Assembly (NCBI GenBank): GCA_013214355.1
Contig: JABSSL010000099.1
Coordinates: 1 to 53,657, forward strand
DNA: 53,657 nt
DNA from: Saprospiraceae bacterium
GTDB taxonomy: Bacteria; Bacteroidota; Bacteroidia; Chitinophagales; Saprospiraceae
Direction: 5' to 3'
Position numbers and translations under genes: made by a program. Position 1 is the stretch's first letter. Each line of letters begins with the position of its first letter. A model generated the notes under the pieces. That model made no database searches, had not been told where the DNA came from, and was given only the letters and a program-made list of their open reading frames with translations. Shown here piece after piece: positions 26,050-35,213 of this stretch.

Positions 26050-26610
26050 ATGAAAAAGATCTTATCCAATGTATTAAACCAAATTATTCCCATCATGATT
26101 GGTGTCTATCTGGGCTTTGCCGTGAATAATTTTGGGGAGAACAGAAAAGTCAAGCAACAGGTCAGGACCTACCAGGAAATGCTCAAAATTGAGTTAGAAG
26201 AGAACCTGCAGGCGCTTGAAAAAGTAAGGAATTATCACGTCAGATTATCTAAAGACTTTTCAAACTTACTTGCTAGTGAGGAACTCGAAAAGGACTTTGA
26301 AGCCACTAATTTTCAGGGACTGAAACCAGGGTTCGTTTCTAGTAGTGCCTACCAAACTGGATTGCAGACGGGGATCATTCAGGAGTTTGACTTGAATCTC
26401 GTGCAAATCCTAAATCGATGCTATACCCTCCAGGACAAATACAATACTTTTAATGAAAATTTGCTCAGTTCTTTCCAGTCTAGGAAATACCCAGAGACGG
26501 CAGGAGAAATTCGAAATTTCTTAATCAACATGCGGATGAACATGAATGATATCAAGTATTTTGAGCAAGCGCTGCAGCAGCAATACGGTCTTATATTGGA
26601 AGCCCTGTGA
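26050..26610 (+). CDS. Membrane-anchored helical protein of unknown function
   Basis: From the ATG at 26050 it is 186 residues. The longer reading from 25975 lacks a sensible start. It has one N-terminal hydrophobic segment (IIPIMIGVYLGFAVNNFGE) and then long helices (QEMLKIELEENLQALEKVRN) typical of a coiled-coil periplasmic or cytoplasmic tail. Similar short proteins with IPIxxGVyLGF...N are common unannotated Bacteroidota genes. No partner is evident. Confidence 0.65.
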   Translation: MKKILSNVLNQIIPIMIGVYLGFAVNNFGENRKVKQQVRTYQEMLKIELEENLQALEKVRNYHVRLSKDFSNLLASEELEKDFEATNFQGLKPGFVSSSAYQTGLQTGIIQEFDLNLVQILNRCYTLQDKYNTFNENLLSSFQSRKYPETAGEIRNFLINMRMNMNDIKYFEQALQQQYGLILEAL

Positions 26611-26693
26611 CAGGGTAGAACTTACCTTTGATTAGTCCTAGGCACTCAATCAATAGTAAAGTACCACTTTTCTTATCTTGTTGCTATAGCTTG

Positions 26694-26709
26694 TACAGTA
26701 TGTACTGTA
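26694..26709. promoter_or_regulatory. Perfect 16-bp operator-like palindrome before the aldo/keto reductase
   Basis: TACAGTA-TG-TACTGTA is a perfect palindrome with 7-base arms, ending 28 bases before the start codon. It is the only strong dyad in this 127-bp gap. Size and symmetry suit a dimeric repressor (TetR, GntR or similar), but no adjacent regulator fits obviously. Confidence 0.5.
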
Positions 26710-26737
26710 TTCATCCATTCTAAATCAATCGTTTTCC

Positions 26738-27703
26738 ATGGAATACAAAAATCTAGGCCGCGCTGGCGTAAAAGTTTCCTCCCTGTGTTTTGGGACCATG
26801 ACCTTTGGCGACGGTGCAGATGAGAAGACGTCTGCTACGCTCTATGGTATGTGCAGAGACAAAGGCATTAACTTCTTTGACTGCGCTAACGTATATGCCA
26901 AGGGAGAGTCTGAACGTATCCTTGGTCGCTTGATCAAGTCTCATCGAGATGAGGTGGTAATCGCCACGAAAGCCTATTTCAAGACCAGTGATGACATCAA
27001 TGGACGTGGCCTAAGTCGTTTTCATCTAACCAAATCATTAGAGCAGAGTTTGAAACGCCTAGACACCGACTATGTAGACCTGTTCTACCTCCACCATTTC
27101 GATGAAGAAACGCCGATTGAGGAAAGTCTTTCCACGCTCAATGACTTTGTCCGGCAAGGGAAGGTGCTGTACCTTGGCTTGAGCAATTTCGCAGCTTGGC
27201 AAGTCATGAAATCCATTTCGATCACCCAGCTGCAAAATCTAGCCCCCATTTCCTGTATCCAGCCCATGTACAACCTCCTCAAACGCCAGTGCGAATCGGA
27301 GTTGCTTCCTATGGCAGCCAGCGAAAGACTAGGTGTTTTTCCCTATAGCCCGCTGGCTGGCGGCTGGTTGAGCGGCAAATACATCAATGCAGAACCAGCT
27401 GTGGGTCGATTCAAAACCAGCAAAATGTACCAAAAGCGGTATGAGCAGGAAAGAAATAAGGAGACCACCCAAGCATTTCTTGATTTTGCTAAGGAGAGCA
27501 ACTACCATCCCGTTAGCTTAGCCATTGCTTGGGTAGGATCAAATCCTAATATTACTGCCCCCATTATTGGTGCACGGAATGAGCAACAATTAGGCCCTGC
27601 CCTCGACTCGATTGATCTCGTACTTAGTGAATCCGATCGCAATACGATCTCAGGATTCTCCCTCAGTCCCGCGATTGCCACAGATAGAGCTGAAGAAAGA
27701 TAA
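26738..27703 (+). CDS. Aldo/keto reductase
   Basis: A 321-residue NADPH-dependent reductase with the complete catalytic tetrad: Asp48, Tyr53, Lys78 and His119 (in LFYLHH). Its VKVSSLCFGTMTFG and GLSNFAAWQV segments match the YajO/general stress AKR branch. These reduce aldehydes and dicarbonyls. It is followed after 12 bases by a DinB gene in the same direction. The palindrome upstream suggests regulated expression. Confidence 0.88.
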   Translation: MEYKNLGRAGVKVSSLCFGTMTFGDGADEKTSATLYGMCRDKGINFFDCANVYAKGESERILGRLIKSHRDEVVIATKAYFKTSDDINGRGLSRFHLTKSLEQSLKRLDTDYVDLFYLHHFDEETPIEESLSTLNDFVRQGKVLYLGLSNFAAWQVMKSISITQLQNLAPISCIQPMYNLLKRQCESELLPMAASERLGVFPYSPLAGGWLSGKYINAEPAVGRFKTSKMYQKRYEQERNKETTQAFLDFAKESNYHPVSLAIAWVGSNPNITAPIIGARNEQQLGPALDSIDLVLSESDRNTISGFSLSPAIATDRAEER

Positions 27704-27715
27704 ACTAACCGAAAT

Positions 27716-28249
27716 ATGAACAGAACCCAACTCATCACACAACTACAAGGCCTGAACGACGAACTTGACCAACTGCTAAAAGCACTAGACTCCTACGCTC
27801 ACGAAGCTTTAAACAAGCCTCCTAAAGAAGGGGCCTGGTCAGTCATGCAGGTGCTCCATCACATTAAGTTGGCCGAATTCTATTCTTACAAGTATTGTGA
27901 AAAGAAGCTAAGTTTTAAGCCTCAATTAAGTAAAGTTAGCTGGCAAGACAATCTGCGAGCTAAGCTAGTTAAATGGTACCTACAACTTCCCTTCAAGGTA
28001 CAGGCTCCGACTAATATGTCCGGCTCTGCCCTACCAACAGAAAGTCAATTGGCTGATCTTGAAGCGGAATGGAAGGAACAAAGAAAAATACTACAACAGT
28101 TTTTTGAGGACTTACCAGAAGAATACATCGATAAAGCCGTCTATAAGCACCCCTTTGGAGGCCGCTTATCCTTTGCTGGGATGCTGGACTTCTACCAAGC
28201 CCATTTTCGTCGTCATCAACGTCAAATTTGGCGCACCGTCCCTGAATAA
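27716..28249 (+). CDS. DinB-family (DinB_2-like) protein
   Basis: A 177-residue four-helix bundle protein. PPKEGAWSVMQVLHHIKLAE near residue 40 carries a conserved metal-ligand His, and the C-terminal DFYQAHFRRHQRQI supplies two further His. This matches the DinB/YfiT metal-binding superfamily, whose members include thiol S-transferases and stress proteins. It forms a short operon with the aldo/keto reductase and is convergent with the AraC gene. Confidence 0.82.
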   Translation: MNRTQLITQLQGLNDELDQLLKALDSYAHEALNKPPKEGAWSVMQVLHHIKLAEFYSYKYCEKKLSFKPQLSKVSWQDNLRAKLVKWYLQLPFKVQAPTNMSGSALPTESQLADLEAEWKEQRKILQQFFEDLPEEYIDKAVYKHPFGGRLSFAGMLDFYQAHFRRHQRQIWRTVPE

Positions 28250-28259
28250 GGCCGTCTCT

Positions 28260-29201
28260 TTACTGATTATTCCAATTCTTGCGGGCATGTAAATAGGCAC
28301 TGGGCTCCGAATACCCCAACGCATAGGCGATATCCTTGACTTTCATCTTACCTCCCTCCTGGAGGTAATGAGCTAATTCTTGTTTTACCGCATTAGTAAT
28401 GCTGCGAAAAGACTGCCCATGACTGCGCAGCTTGCGCTGAAAATTTCGATCACTCATAGCAAATTGAGCACTGACCTGCGACAAACTGGGCAAGATCGGA
28501 GTGCTCATCTGCAAGAGCATACGTTTGACCATAGCCGGGAAAGTCACACCTTTTTCTTTCTCTAACAAAAGAAGAAATTGTGGCAGCAATACATCTATCA
28601 ATTGCATGCTCCGTCGGTTGATGGTATGATTAACAGCTAAGTCAAAACTAAATCTATGATAGGCTCCTGATTCGACCTCCTGCGCTAAGGACCTTAGGAA
28701 GGCACTGGCATCTGAATAGGGCACCTCCATACTTATCTTTTCCACTCCCATAGCTTTCAACTCTCGATACATGAAGCAGTAGGTACTATCCAGCATGAAA
28801 CGTCTCAGCTTTTCCTCCTCAATATCTGTACTCAATTCAAGTTGGATCTCTCCGTCTAAAATGCTCGAACGGAGTCGTAAAAAAGGGAAGTAAGCTTGTA
28901 GATATTCAGCGAGCATGAGGATGGCTTGTTCTATACTAGTGGCCTCCAGCGAAATACTATGGACCAGCCCCAGCGCCTGCAAGTTGAGATACATACCATA
29001 GCGAAGCCCCAAATCGCTAGCTGTCTCTTCCTTAAGCATGAACTGCAAAATTCGCTGATAGGTCGGGAATGGTATATGGCAATCTTCGGCACAAAGATCA
29101 ATATTGGGGTCTGGCAAGAGCCCTCGTAAAGTCTCGACCGATAGGAATCGATAAGCCGCAAAATCCAGCAATAACTGTAAATGTCTCCCTTGAATACCCA
29201 T
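28260..29201 (-). CDS. AraC-family regulator with Arabinose_bd-type N-domain
   Basis: A 313-residue regulator. Residues 1 to about 210 form a helical ligand domain of the PF12625 type. The C-terminal part has two helix-turn-helix units, SQVSAQFAMSDRNFQRKLR and MKVKDIAYALGYSEPSAYLH. Members of this branch usually activate lipid, ketone or siderophore-related genes. Divergent from the small membrane gene at 29312, which it may control. Confidence 0.87.
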   Translation of the reverse strand: MGIQGRHLQLLLDFAAYRFLSVETLRGLLPDPNIDLCAEDCHIPFPTYQRILQFMLKEETASDLGLRYGMYLNLQALGLVHSISLEATSIEQAILMLAEYLQAYFPFLRLRSSILDGEIQLELSTDIEEEKLRRFMLDSTYCFMYRELKAMGVEKISMEVPYSDASAFLRSLAQEVESGAYHRFSFDLAVNHTINRRSMQLIDVLLPQFLLLLEKEKGVTFPAMVKRMLLQMSTPILPSLSQVSAQFAMSDRNFQRKLRSHGQSFRSITNAVKQELAHYLQEGGKMKVKDIAYALGYSEPSAYLHARKNWNNQ

Positions 29202-29311
29202 ACTTACACTTTGGCGTAAAATATCAACTTTCCGGCAAGCGTGCCACCTATTTTTGAATCCAGGAAGCAGGTATCACTCCGCTTTCGATAAACTCAAAAA
29301 TTAAAAGCAGT

Positions 29312-29692
29312 ATGAAATTATTACCTTTTGCTTTATGCGCCAATGCCGGATTTTCATTCCTTAGCGGACTACTGTTGACCGTTGTTCCAAAGTACATCGC
29401 TCGAGTTTTTTCCGCATCCACACCTATTCCCTTTCTACTGATCGGATTGGGTCTACTTTTCTTCGCTTACACCATTTGGGTTGAGCTTAAACCACAAAGA
29501 CCAAACCGAATCATGGCGATAATAATCCAGGATTTACTATGGGTGGTAGCAAGTATCATAATACTAATAAGCAGACCGCTACCTATCTCAGCTATTGGCT
29601 ATTCTATCATTGCGTTTATAGCAGGCATTGTACTACTCTTGGCGATTTTGCAAGCCTGGGGATGGCAGCAAAAATCTAAACGGGAACCCTAA
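29312..29692 (+). CDS. Small four-helix membrane protein
   Basis: A 126-residue protein with four predicted membrane helices and no recognisable motifs. The N-terminal FALCANAGFSFLSGLLLTVV and the GLGLLFFAYTIWVEL helix resemble small SPW-type membrane proteins of Bacteroidota. It is divergent from the AraC regulator at a distance of 110 bases, the usual arrangement of a regulator and its target. Function unknown. Confidence 0.7.
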   Translation: MKLLPFALCANAGFSFLSGLLLTVVPKYIARVFSASTPIPFLLIGLGLLFFAYTIWVELKPQRPNRIMAIIIQDLLWVVASIIILISRPLPISAIGYSIIAFIAGIVLLLAILQAWGWQQKSKREP

Positions 29693-29725
29693 CAACAAAT
29701 CTAATTTATCATTCAACATTCTTCA

Positions 29726-30190
29726 TTATAAGTTCTCTAACAGAGCCACCAATTCCACATTCCCTTTCTCCTTAGCATGAGCCAGAGCAGTCTTCCCCTC
29801 TGCATCTTGTAGAGAAGGATCAGCGCCAGCCGCCAAGAGCGCCTTTACCGTGGCTATTTGGCCAAAAGTAGTAGCAAAAATTAAAGCCGTTGAGCCGTTG
29901 TAATTCTGCAAATTGATATCTGCTCCATGATCTAGTAGCAGTTGGATAATCTGCTGATGTCCTTTAAAGGAGATGCCCATTAAGGCCGTATTCCCGGAGG
30001 CATCCTGCTGGTTCACATCCGCTCCTGATTTCAGCAAGAATTGTGTTACGGGTATTTGCTCGCTGTAGGTAGCCATAATAAGTGGTGTAAAACCTCGAGC
30101 GTCCGGTTTACTAACGAGGGATGGGTCATTTTGCACCATAGCTTGGAGGCCAGCTACGTTGCCCTGTCGAATTGAATTGAAGAAATCCAT
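29726..30190 (-). CDS. Ankyrin-repeat protein
   Basis: I use the ATG at 30190 (154 residues, MDFFNSIRQGNVAGLQ), since the longer reading adds an unrelated hydrophobic prefix. It carries about four ankyrin repeats, with clear units TPLIMATYSEQIPVTQFLLK, TALMGISFKGHQQIIQLLLD and TALIFATTFGQIATVKALLA. It faces an OxyR gene across about 210 bases. In Pseudomonas an ankyrin protein accompanies the OxyR-controlled catalase, so a role in peroxide protection is plausible. Confidence 0.85.
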   Translation of the reverse strand: MDFFNSIRQGNVAGLQAMVQNDPSLVSKPDARGFTPLIMATYSEQIPVTQFLLKSGADVNQQDASGNTALMGISFKGHQQIIQLLLDHGADINLQNYNGSTALIFATTFGQIATVKALLAAGADPSLQDAEGKTALAHAKEKGNVELVALLENL

Positions 30191-30398
30191 AGATGTGGTT
30201 TTGATTGATGGGAGATTTGGACAAGCACTAAAGTAAGGATAATAAAAAAGGAGCAGCTCTTTTAGGGAGATACTCCATTTTACATATCTGGTATTATAGT
30301 AGGATGCCAATTTTGTAAAAGAGATTTTTTATCTCTCAACAGCAAATTTATCATTAGCCATTATAATAATCATAATGCTATCATTAGTTTTGCTAATA

Positions 30399-31349
30399 AT
30401 GAATATCCAACAATTAGAGTACGCCTTACTACTGAGCAAAACAGGCTCCTTTAGTGCCGCTGCCAAAAAAGCACGCATTACCCAATCAGCCATTAGCCAG
30501 CAAGTCACCAAATTGGAACAGGAGATTGGTTTTGTCCTTTTTGATCGACAGACCAAACCCATTCGACTAACTGCCAATGGGGAACGCTTCTTGGAAAAAG
30601 CACAATTTGTGCTATTGGAAGTGCATCAACTGCGCGACTTCGCTATGCAGATTGAACAAGAAGTCAAGGGATCCCTGACGATCGGAATTATCCCAACTCT
30701 ATCCCCTTATCTGACCCCCCTCTTCATCAATCAACTTAGCGAGCAGTATCCCGATATCAAACTCACCGTCAAAGAATTGGTCACAAAGGATATTATCCGG
30801 GGAATCATGGAACGAGAACTGAATGGTGGGATCATTTCTACCCCAATCAGCACCAAACTGAAGCTACAATACAAAAGTCTTTTCTACGAGAAATTCTTTG
30901 TTCTCTTATCTCCTGAGCATCGATTTTTCGCAGAGGATGAAGTTGACTTATCTGCCATAGACATCGATCAGGTCTGGCTCTTGAATGAAGGAAATTGCTT
31001 TAGCGATCAAGTCAATAATATGTGTAAAATCGATCAGAGACGTCAGGTAGAAACTACCTTAAGTTACGAAAGTAATTCCATCGATGCCTTGCGTAGAATC
31101 GTTGAAAATCGCGGTGGAATAACCTTCCTACCAGAGCTCGCTACCCTGAATGTGCCTGCCGATCAAGAAGATATGATTAAAGAAATCCAAGGCCAGGATA
31201 GAGCACGGGAAATCTCACTGGTCTACGTAAAAGGAGAACCTAAATTGCACTTGTTGGAACGCCTGGGAGAGATCATTCAGCAAAGCTTACCTTCTTCTGT
31301 GGTAGAAAAGGGAAATAAGGTCCTGGTAAGTACCAACATCAAGATCTAA
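30399..31349 (+). CDS. oxyR: OxyR-like LysR peroxide sensor
   Basis: I take the ATG at 30399 (MNIQQLEYALLL) as the start, giving 316 residues. The N-terminal LysR helix-turn-helix FSAAAKKARITQSAISQQV is followed by the ligand domain. Cys200 and Cys209 in NEGNCFSDQV and NNMC keep the nine-residue separation of the redox-active cysteines 199 and 208 of E. coli OxyR. That makes peroxide sensing through a disulphide likely. Divergent from the ankyrin gene. The gap contains repeated TATCATTAG half-sites that may be its own binding site. Confidence 0.87.
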   Translation: MNIQQLEYALLLSKTGSFSAAAKKARITQSAISQQVTKLEQEIGFVLFDRQTKPIRLTANGERFLEKAQFVLLEVHQLRDFAMQIEQEVKGSLTIGIIPTLSPYLTPLFINQLSEQYPDIKLTVKELVTKDIIRGIMERELNGGIISTPISTKLKLQYKSLFYEKFFVLLSPEHRFFAEDEVDLSAIDIDQVWLLNEGNCFSDQVNNMCKIDQRRQVETTLSYESNSIDALRRIVENRGGITFLPELATLNVPADQEDMIKEIQGQDRAREISLVYVKGEPKLHLLERLGEIIQQSLPSSVVEKGNKVLVSTNIKI

Positions 31350-31355
31350 GTAGAT

Positions 31356-31405
31356 CCCAGTTTAGGCTAAGCTTTCCTGTTGCGAAAACCTAACCTTAAA
31401 CTGGG
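31356..31405. terminator. Convergent terminator hairpin
   Basis: CCCAGTTTA pairs with TAAACTGGG across about 30 bases, between the convergent oxyR and hydrolase genes. The loop contains further partial pairing. Confidence 0.5.
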
Positions 31406-31425
31406 CCCATATTATACTATTGAAA

Positions 31426-32496
31426 TCATTTCATATTTAGCACCTCTCTGACCCAATTCACCTCATTCATAAACAGTCCCGGAGCAATCCGGAAGCCTGG
31501 CATGGTGAAAGAATGATTAGCGTTCGCATACAAGATCACCATCAAAGCCTCATTTCCTGCCTTTGAAAGTCCTTCTCGCAGGAAGTGGATACTTTTGTAA
31601 GGGGGAACGCGATCGTCATGCACGCCATGCTCTGATAGGACCGGACAGCGTATGCTCTCTAAGTAGTCATTCGTCGCATCATAAATATCATCCGGCCAGG
31701 CGAAGGACGGGGCTTGATTGGCAGGGGCAGCGGGAAGCATCAAGGCAGGATGGGCCTTGCGCATTCTAGCTACCGCATCTATGTACGCTTGATCCATCTC
31801 TTGCCGACTAGCCAGATCAAAATAACGCTCCCATAAATGAAGGATTTGTACGATTACCTCCTCCGTCGCATTACTTTGTCGCAAGAAAGCTCCAATCGCG
31901 TAGAGTTGTTGATCCTTACGTGTTTCCATAGGATGAGCCCGTAAAATGAGAAAAGCGGGTTGCGAGGCCTTAGAGGCTGCCATGGCAGCTATCCTAGCAC
32001 CTTGACTCCCTCCCATCAAGCCGATCTGATCTGCTCTGATCTCCGAATGCGTCTGCAAATGCGCATAGAGATGCAATACCAAATTCTGCTTGTCCTCAAA
32101 ATCTTTGGTTCTAGGGTTACCCGTAGTCTGTCCTGTCCCATAGTTGTCGTAGACCAAGGCAGCGATTCCATAGCTAGCAAATATCTCCGCCTCGGTATAG
32201 TTTAAAGAGCGATCTAGGTTGGCCGCCCCACGGGCGATGAGGACGGCTGGGAATGGGCCGGTGCCTTTGGGAAGAAATAGAGACACACCAACAGAATCCT
32301 CTGCCCCCATAGTCACTACATAATCCGTTTTTTGATAAAGTTCCTGCTTCTCCGCCGAAAGCTGCTGCTGACCCCATGTCCATTCTAAGGTATCGAAACT
32401 AGTCCCATCTCCCTTAGAAAATTGTAGTATCTCCCCGGTAGCAATCCAAAATAGATCCTTAGCAATCGGATACATTCGCTCTACCTGATGACTCAT
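31426..32496 (-). CDS. Alpha/beta hydrolase, C-terminal piece of an interrupted gene
   Basis: A 356-residue hydrolase domain with the GGSQGAR nucleophile elbow, a DDRVPP acid loop and a final NHSFTMPGF His segment, like dienelactone- or BAAT-type hydrolases. It has no signal peptide. The ORF upstream at 32530 is in the same frame, separated only by one TAG and eleven sense codons. The joined product would be one exported protein of about 508 residues, and the junction (YLGHDVLANGLVFKI, stop, DRFNTLRV) reads smoothly across the stop. The ATG at 32496 could still restart translation, giving a cytoplasmic hydrolase. Treat it as probably broken or read through. Confidence 0.75.
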   Translation of the reverse strand: MSHQVERMYPIAKDLFWIATGEILQFSKGDGTSFDTLEWTWGQQQLSAEKQELYQKTDYVVTMGAEDSVGVSLFLPKGTGPFPAVLIARGAANLDRSLNYTEAEIFASYGIAALVYDNYGTGQTTGNPRTKDFEDKQNLVLHLYAHLQTHSEIRADQIGLMGGSQGARIAAMAASKASQPAFLILRAHPMETRKDQQLYAIGAFLRQSNATEEVIVQILHLWERYFDLASRQEMDQAYIDAVARMRKAHPALMLPAAPANQAPSFAWPDDIYDATNDYLESIRCPVLSEHGVHDDRVPPYKSIHFLREGLSKAGNEALMVILYANANHSFTMPGFRIAPGLFMNEVNWVREVLNMK

Positions 32497-32529
32497 AGGG
32501 GAATGAACTCTCAGGGTATTGAATCGATC

Positions 32530-32952
32530 CTAAATCTTAAAGACCAGTCCATTCGCCAAGACATCATGCCCAAGGTATCCTTGCCATTGAGGGCTTTGCA
32601 TAGGTAGTACTCGATGTAAATAAAAACTACCTACCAGACCCTTTCTCTCCACAGTTCCCTCCACGTAATCCCCTTCTCCTAGGGTTAGCTCAAATTCTAG
32701 TTGATTTACTCGACGCCTAATCGAAAAGGACGGTAATTCATTTTCCAGGCTCTTATTTTCTATGCTATATCGACGAGATCCGTCACTATAGGGAAGTTGA
32801 AGCGTAACCTTATTCGCCTTAGACTGAATACGAATAAAGTGAGATTCTCCAGCCAGGGAAAGTTGTCCAACCCATTGGGATTGCCAAAAATCGGATTGAC
32901 CATCTAGTAGATGTGCCCAACACAGCAGTAGAATAACTAGTCGAATATTCAT
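32530..32952 (-). CDS. Signal peptide and beta-domain, N-terminal piece of an interrupted hydrolase
   Basis: A 140-residue ORF with a signal peptide (MNIRLVILLLCWAHLLDG) followed by a strand-rich domain (WVGQLSLAG, VTLQLPYSDGSRR, LEFELTLGEGDYVEG). Bacteroidota alpha/beta hydrolases often carry such an N-terminal beta module. Its TAG stop lies in frame with the downstream hydrolase. It is most simply the front end of that enzyme after a nonsense change; a genuine separate secreted protein is possible but less likely. Confidence 0.65.
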   Translation of the reverse strand: MNIRLVILLLCWAHLLDGQSDFWQSQWVGQLSLAGESHFIRIQSKANKVTLQLPYSDGSRRYSIENKSLENELPSFSIRRRVNQLEFELTLGEGDYVEGTVERKGLVGSFYLHRVLPMQSPQWQGYLGHDVLANGLVFKI

Positions 32953-33039
32953 TTCAACGTTAAATTACGCCATATATCGTAAAAATGCAATTTAAAACTA
33001 TTAATTACGTCACCCTGCTGCCCAAAAGGGTTCAAATAA

Positions 33040-33076
33040 GAATGGGGCATCCTGCAATTTGCAAGATGCCCCATTC
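33040..33076 (-). terminator. Terminator of the phosphoglucomutase gene
   Basis: GAATGGGGCATC and GATGCCCCATTC form a perfect 12-bp GC-rich stem 20 bases beyond the stop on the minus strand, followed by a short CTTATTT tract. Typical intrinsic terminator shape. Confidence 0.7.
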
Positions 33077-33094
33077 AAATATATCGTAATGATC

Positions 33095-34831
33095 TTACCC
33101 TACTAGATCCCCCATAATCAGGTCAATCTTCTCGTCAAGACTCTTCTCTTTTGCCTTGAAAGCGGCTCGATCTGCCAATTCATCATTTACACTGCAGTAA
33201 AACTTAATTTTTGGTTCTGTCCCGGAAGGGCGTGCTGAAATGATACTACCATCTTCTGTAAAGAACTGTAGAACATTCGAAGCTGGAAGGTCAATCTTCG
33301 TCTTCTCACCGGTAGCCATATCAGTGGATTCACTGCTCAGGTAATCTTTGATCGTCACAACTTTACCTCCTCCCAGGGTTGCAGGTGGAGTCTTTCGAAG
33401 GGCCTCCATCAAAGCTTTGATTTCCTCGGCTCCACTTTTCCCTTTCTTGGTAATGGCAATCAGCTTTTCTTTGTAGATGCCATACTCCAGGTAAAGATCG
33501 ATCAAGGCATCGTATAAGCTACTTCCTTTGTCTTTGTAGTAAGCTGTCATTTCGGCGATCATCGTGCAAGAAACTACTGCATCCTTATCCCTCGCATGCT
33601 CACCCACCAAATAACCGTAGCTCTCTTCCCCTCCAGCGATAAACTGGCGCTGGCCTTCAAACTTCGTCATGATTTCGCCGATATACTTGAAGCCGGTCAG
33701 CGTATTGAAACACTCTACATTTTTAGATGCTGCAATTTTATCAATCAAATAGGAAGTAACAATCGTTTTAGTAATGTATTCTTTTTCCGTTAGCTTACCC
33801 GCTTTTTCCCAAGCGGTAAGCATGTAATGTATCAGTAATGTTCCAGTCTGATTGCCATTCAGCAAAACAAAATCTCCACTGTCGTTTTTCACCGCTATCC
33901 CTACCCTATCCGCATCTGGATCCGTTGCCATCACAAGATCAGCATCAATCTCTTTAGCTTTGTTCAAGGCCAAAGTTAATGCTTCATGCTCTTCTGGATT
34001 AGGATATACCACCGTAGGAAAGTTACCGTCGGGCTCTGATTGCTCCTCCACTACGGTGACATTATTAAAGCCGAACAGTTTCAGCGCAGGCGGCACCAGT
34101 ACTCCGCCGGTACCGTGAATTGGCGAGAAAACAATTTTTAGGTCAGCCTGTCGCTTAATCGCATCCTGCGAAACTGACAGCTTCACCAATTCATCTAGAT
34201 ATTGTTTATCGACGGCCTCTCCTATCTTTTCAATGTTGGCTTCGTTTCGCTCAAACTGGATATCATCAACACTACTAATCTTTTGGACCTCAGCGATCAC
34301 GTTCTTGTCATGTGGTGCAACCAATTGTCCACCATCCCGGCCGTAGGCTTTATAGCCATTGTACTCTTTTGGGTTATGAGAAGCCGTCAACATCACACCA
34401 CTATGACAACCTAAGGCTCTGATAGCAAAGGATAATTCAGGCGTAGGTCGAAGGCCTTCGAAGAAATATACCTTGATCCCATTGGCAGAAAAAACGTCTG
34501 CAGTCAGGCCGGCAAATAAATCAGAATTGTTGCGACTATCATGAGCAATGGCAACTTTGATTTGCTCGTCAGGATAGATTTTTTTCAAGTAATTACTTAA
34601 ACCCTGTGTTGCCATACCCAGGGTATATTTATTAACCCGGTTCGATCCCGGGCCCATGATTCCTCGAAGTCCCCCGGTACCAAATTCTAGATCTTTGTAG
34701 AAGGCGTCCGTTAAAGCAGTTTCTTGACCTTGATCCAACATCGCTTGAATGGCTGCTTTGGTTTCTTGATCATAATTACCTTCTAGCCATTGATTGACTT
34801 TGTTAAGTACTGAGGGTTCTAGATTTTGCAT
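33095..34831 (-). CDS. Phospho-sugar mutase (phosphoglucomutase/phosphomannomutase)
   Basis: A 578-residue enzyme of the alpha-D-phosphohexomutase superfamily with all four signature parts: the phosphoserine loop TASHNP (Ser151), the Mg-binding DPDADR (about 303-308), the sugar-binding GGEESYGY and the phosphate-binding RPSGTEPKIKFY. Length matches the long PgcA-like bacterial form. It interconverts glucose-1-phosphate and glucose-6-phosphate (or the mannose pair). Single gene with its own terminator. Confidence 0.92.
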   Translation of the reverse strand: MQNLEPSVLNKVNQWLEGNYDQETKAAIQAMLDQGQETALTDAFYKDLEFGTGGLRGIMGPGSNRVNKYTLGMATQGLSNYLKKIYPDEQIKVAIAHDSRNNSDLFAGLTADVFSANGIKVYFFEGLRPTPELSFAIRALGCHSGVMLTASHNPKEYNGYKAYGRDGGQLVAPHDKNVIAEVQKISSVDDIQFERNEANIEKIGEAVDKQYLDELVKLSVSQDAIKRQADLKIVFSPIHGTGGVLVPPALKLFGFNNVTVVEEQSEPDGNFPTVVYPNPEEHEALTLALNKAKEIDADLVMATDPDADRVGIAVKNDSGDFVLLNGNQTGTLLIHYMLTAWEKAGKLTEKEYITKTIVTSYLIDKIAASKNVECFNTLTGFKYIGEIMTKFEGQRQFIAGGEESYGYLVGEHARDKDAVVSCTMIAEMTAYYKDKGSSLYDALIDLYLEYGIYKEKLIAITKKGKSGAEEIKALMEALRKTPPATLGGGKVVTIKDYLSSESTDMATGEKTKIDLPASNVLQFFTEDGSIISARPSGTEPKIKFYCSVNDELADRAAFKAKEKSLDEKIDLIMGDLVG

Positions 34832-35213
34832 GTAAGCTTTGATTTTAAGTCCTCTGGCAATTTCCGTGCGGATAAATCAATATTTTAATTGGAAGCCTTG
34901 CACTACACGGTCACTATTCTTCCAACTAAAGCCTGGCACCGATCAATTGCCGAAGAAGGAATTTTTTTAAGGGAAAAATCCATTCAAGAATACGGAAACA
35001 AAGGTAAAAGGTTATAGAAATATGTGACAGAATTTTCGGCAAATTTATCTCACCAAAAAGAGCGGATTTTATCATTAGATTGTCAAAGAACTTTTGAAGT
35101 CTGAAAAAAGTGGAAGCGGGTTCGCCATTCAAAGAATTATTTCCTAAATTTCAGGTTCTTTAAGGTGAAACTAAGCAGCTGACGAAATCTAAATTTTCAA
35201 ACTGCTATTGTGT
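34832..35213. other. Gene-free gap between divergent genes
   Basis: About 380 bases with no credible ORF. It holds the leader of the mutase on the left and of the fusion gene on the right. A dyad TTGGAAG...CTTCCAA lies near 34890-34926. A/T-rich tracts with TGTCAAAGAACTTTTG follow. No RNA gene was recognised. Confidence 0.4.

Noticed and set aside
33040-33076. CRISPR-like or mobile-element repeat
   Set aside because: It is a single inverted repeat at a gene end, which fits a terminator. No direct repeats or spacers are near.
35208-35213. TTG start for the GNAT-cNMP gene two codons earlier
   Set aside because: An ATG two codons later suits the domain start, and the TTG adds only two residues.
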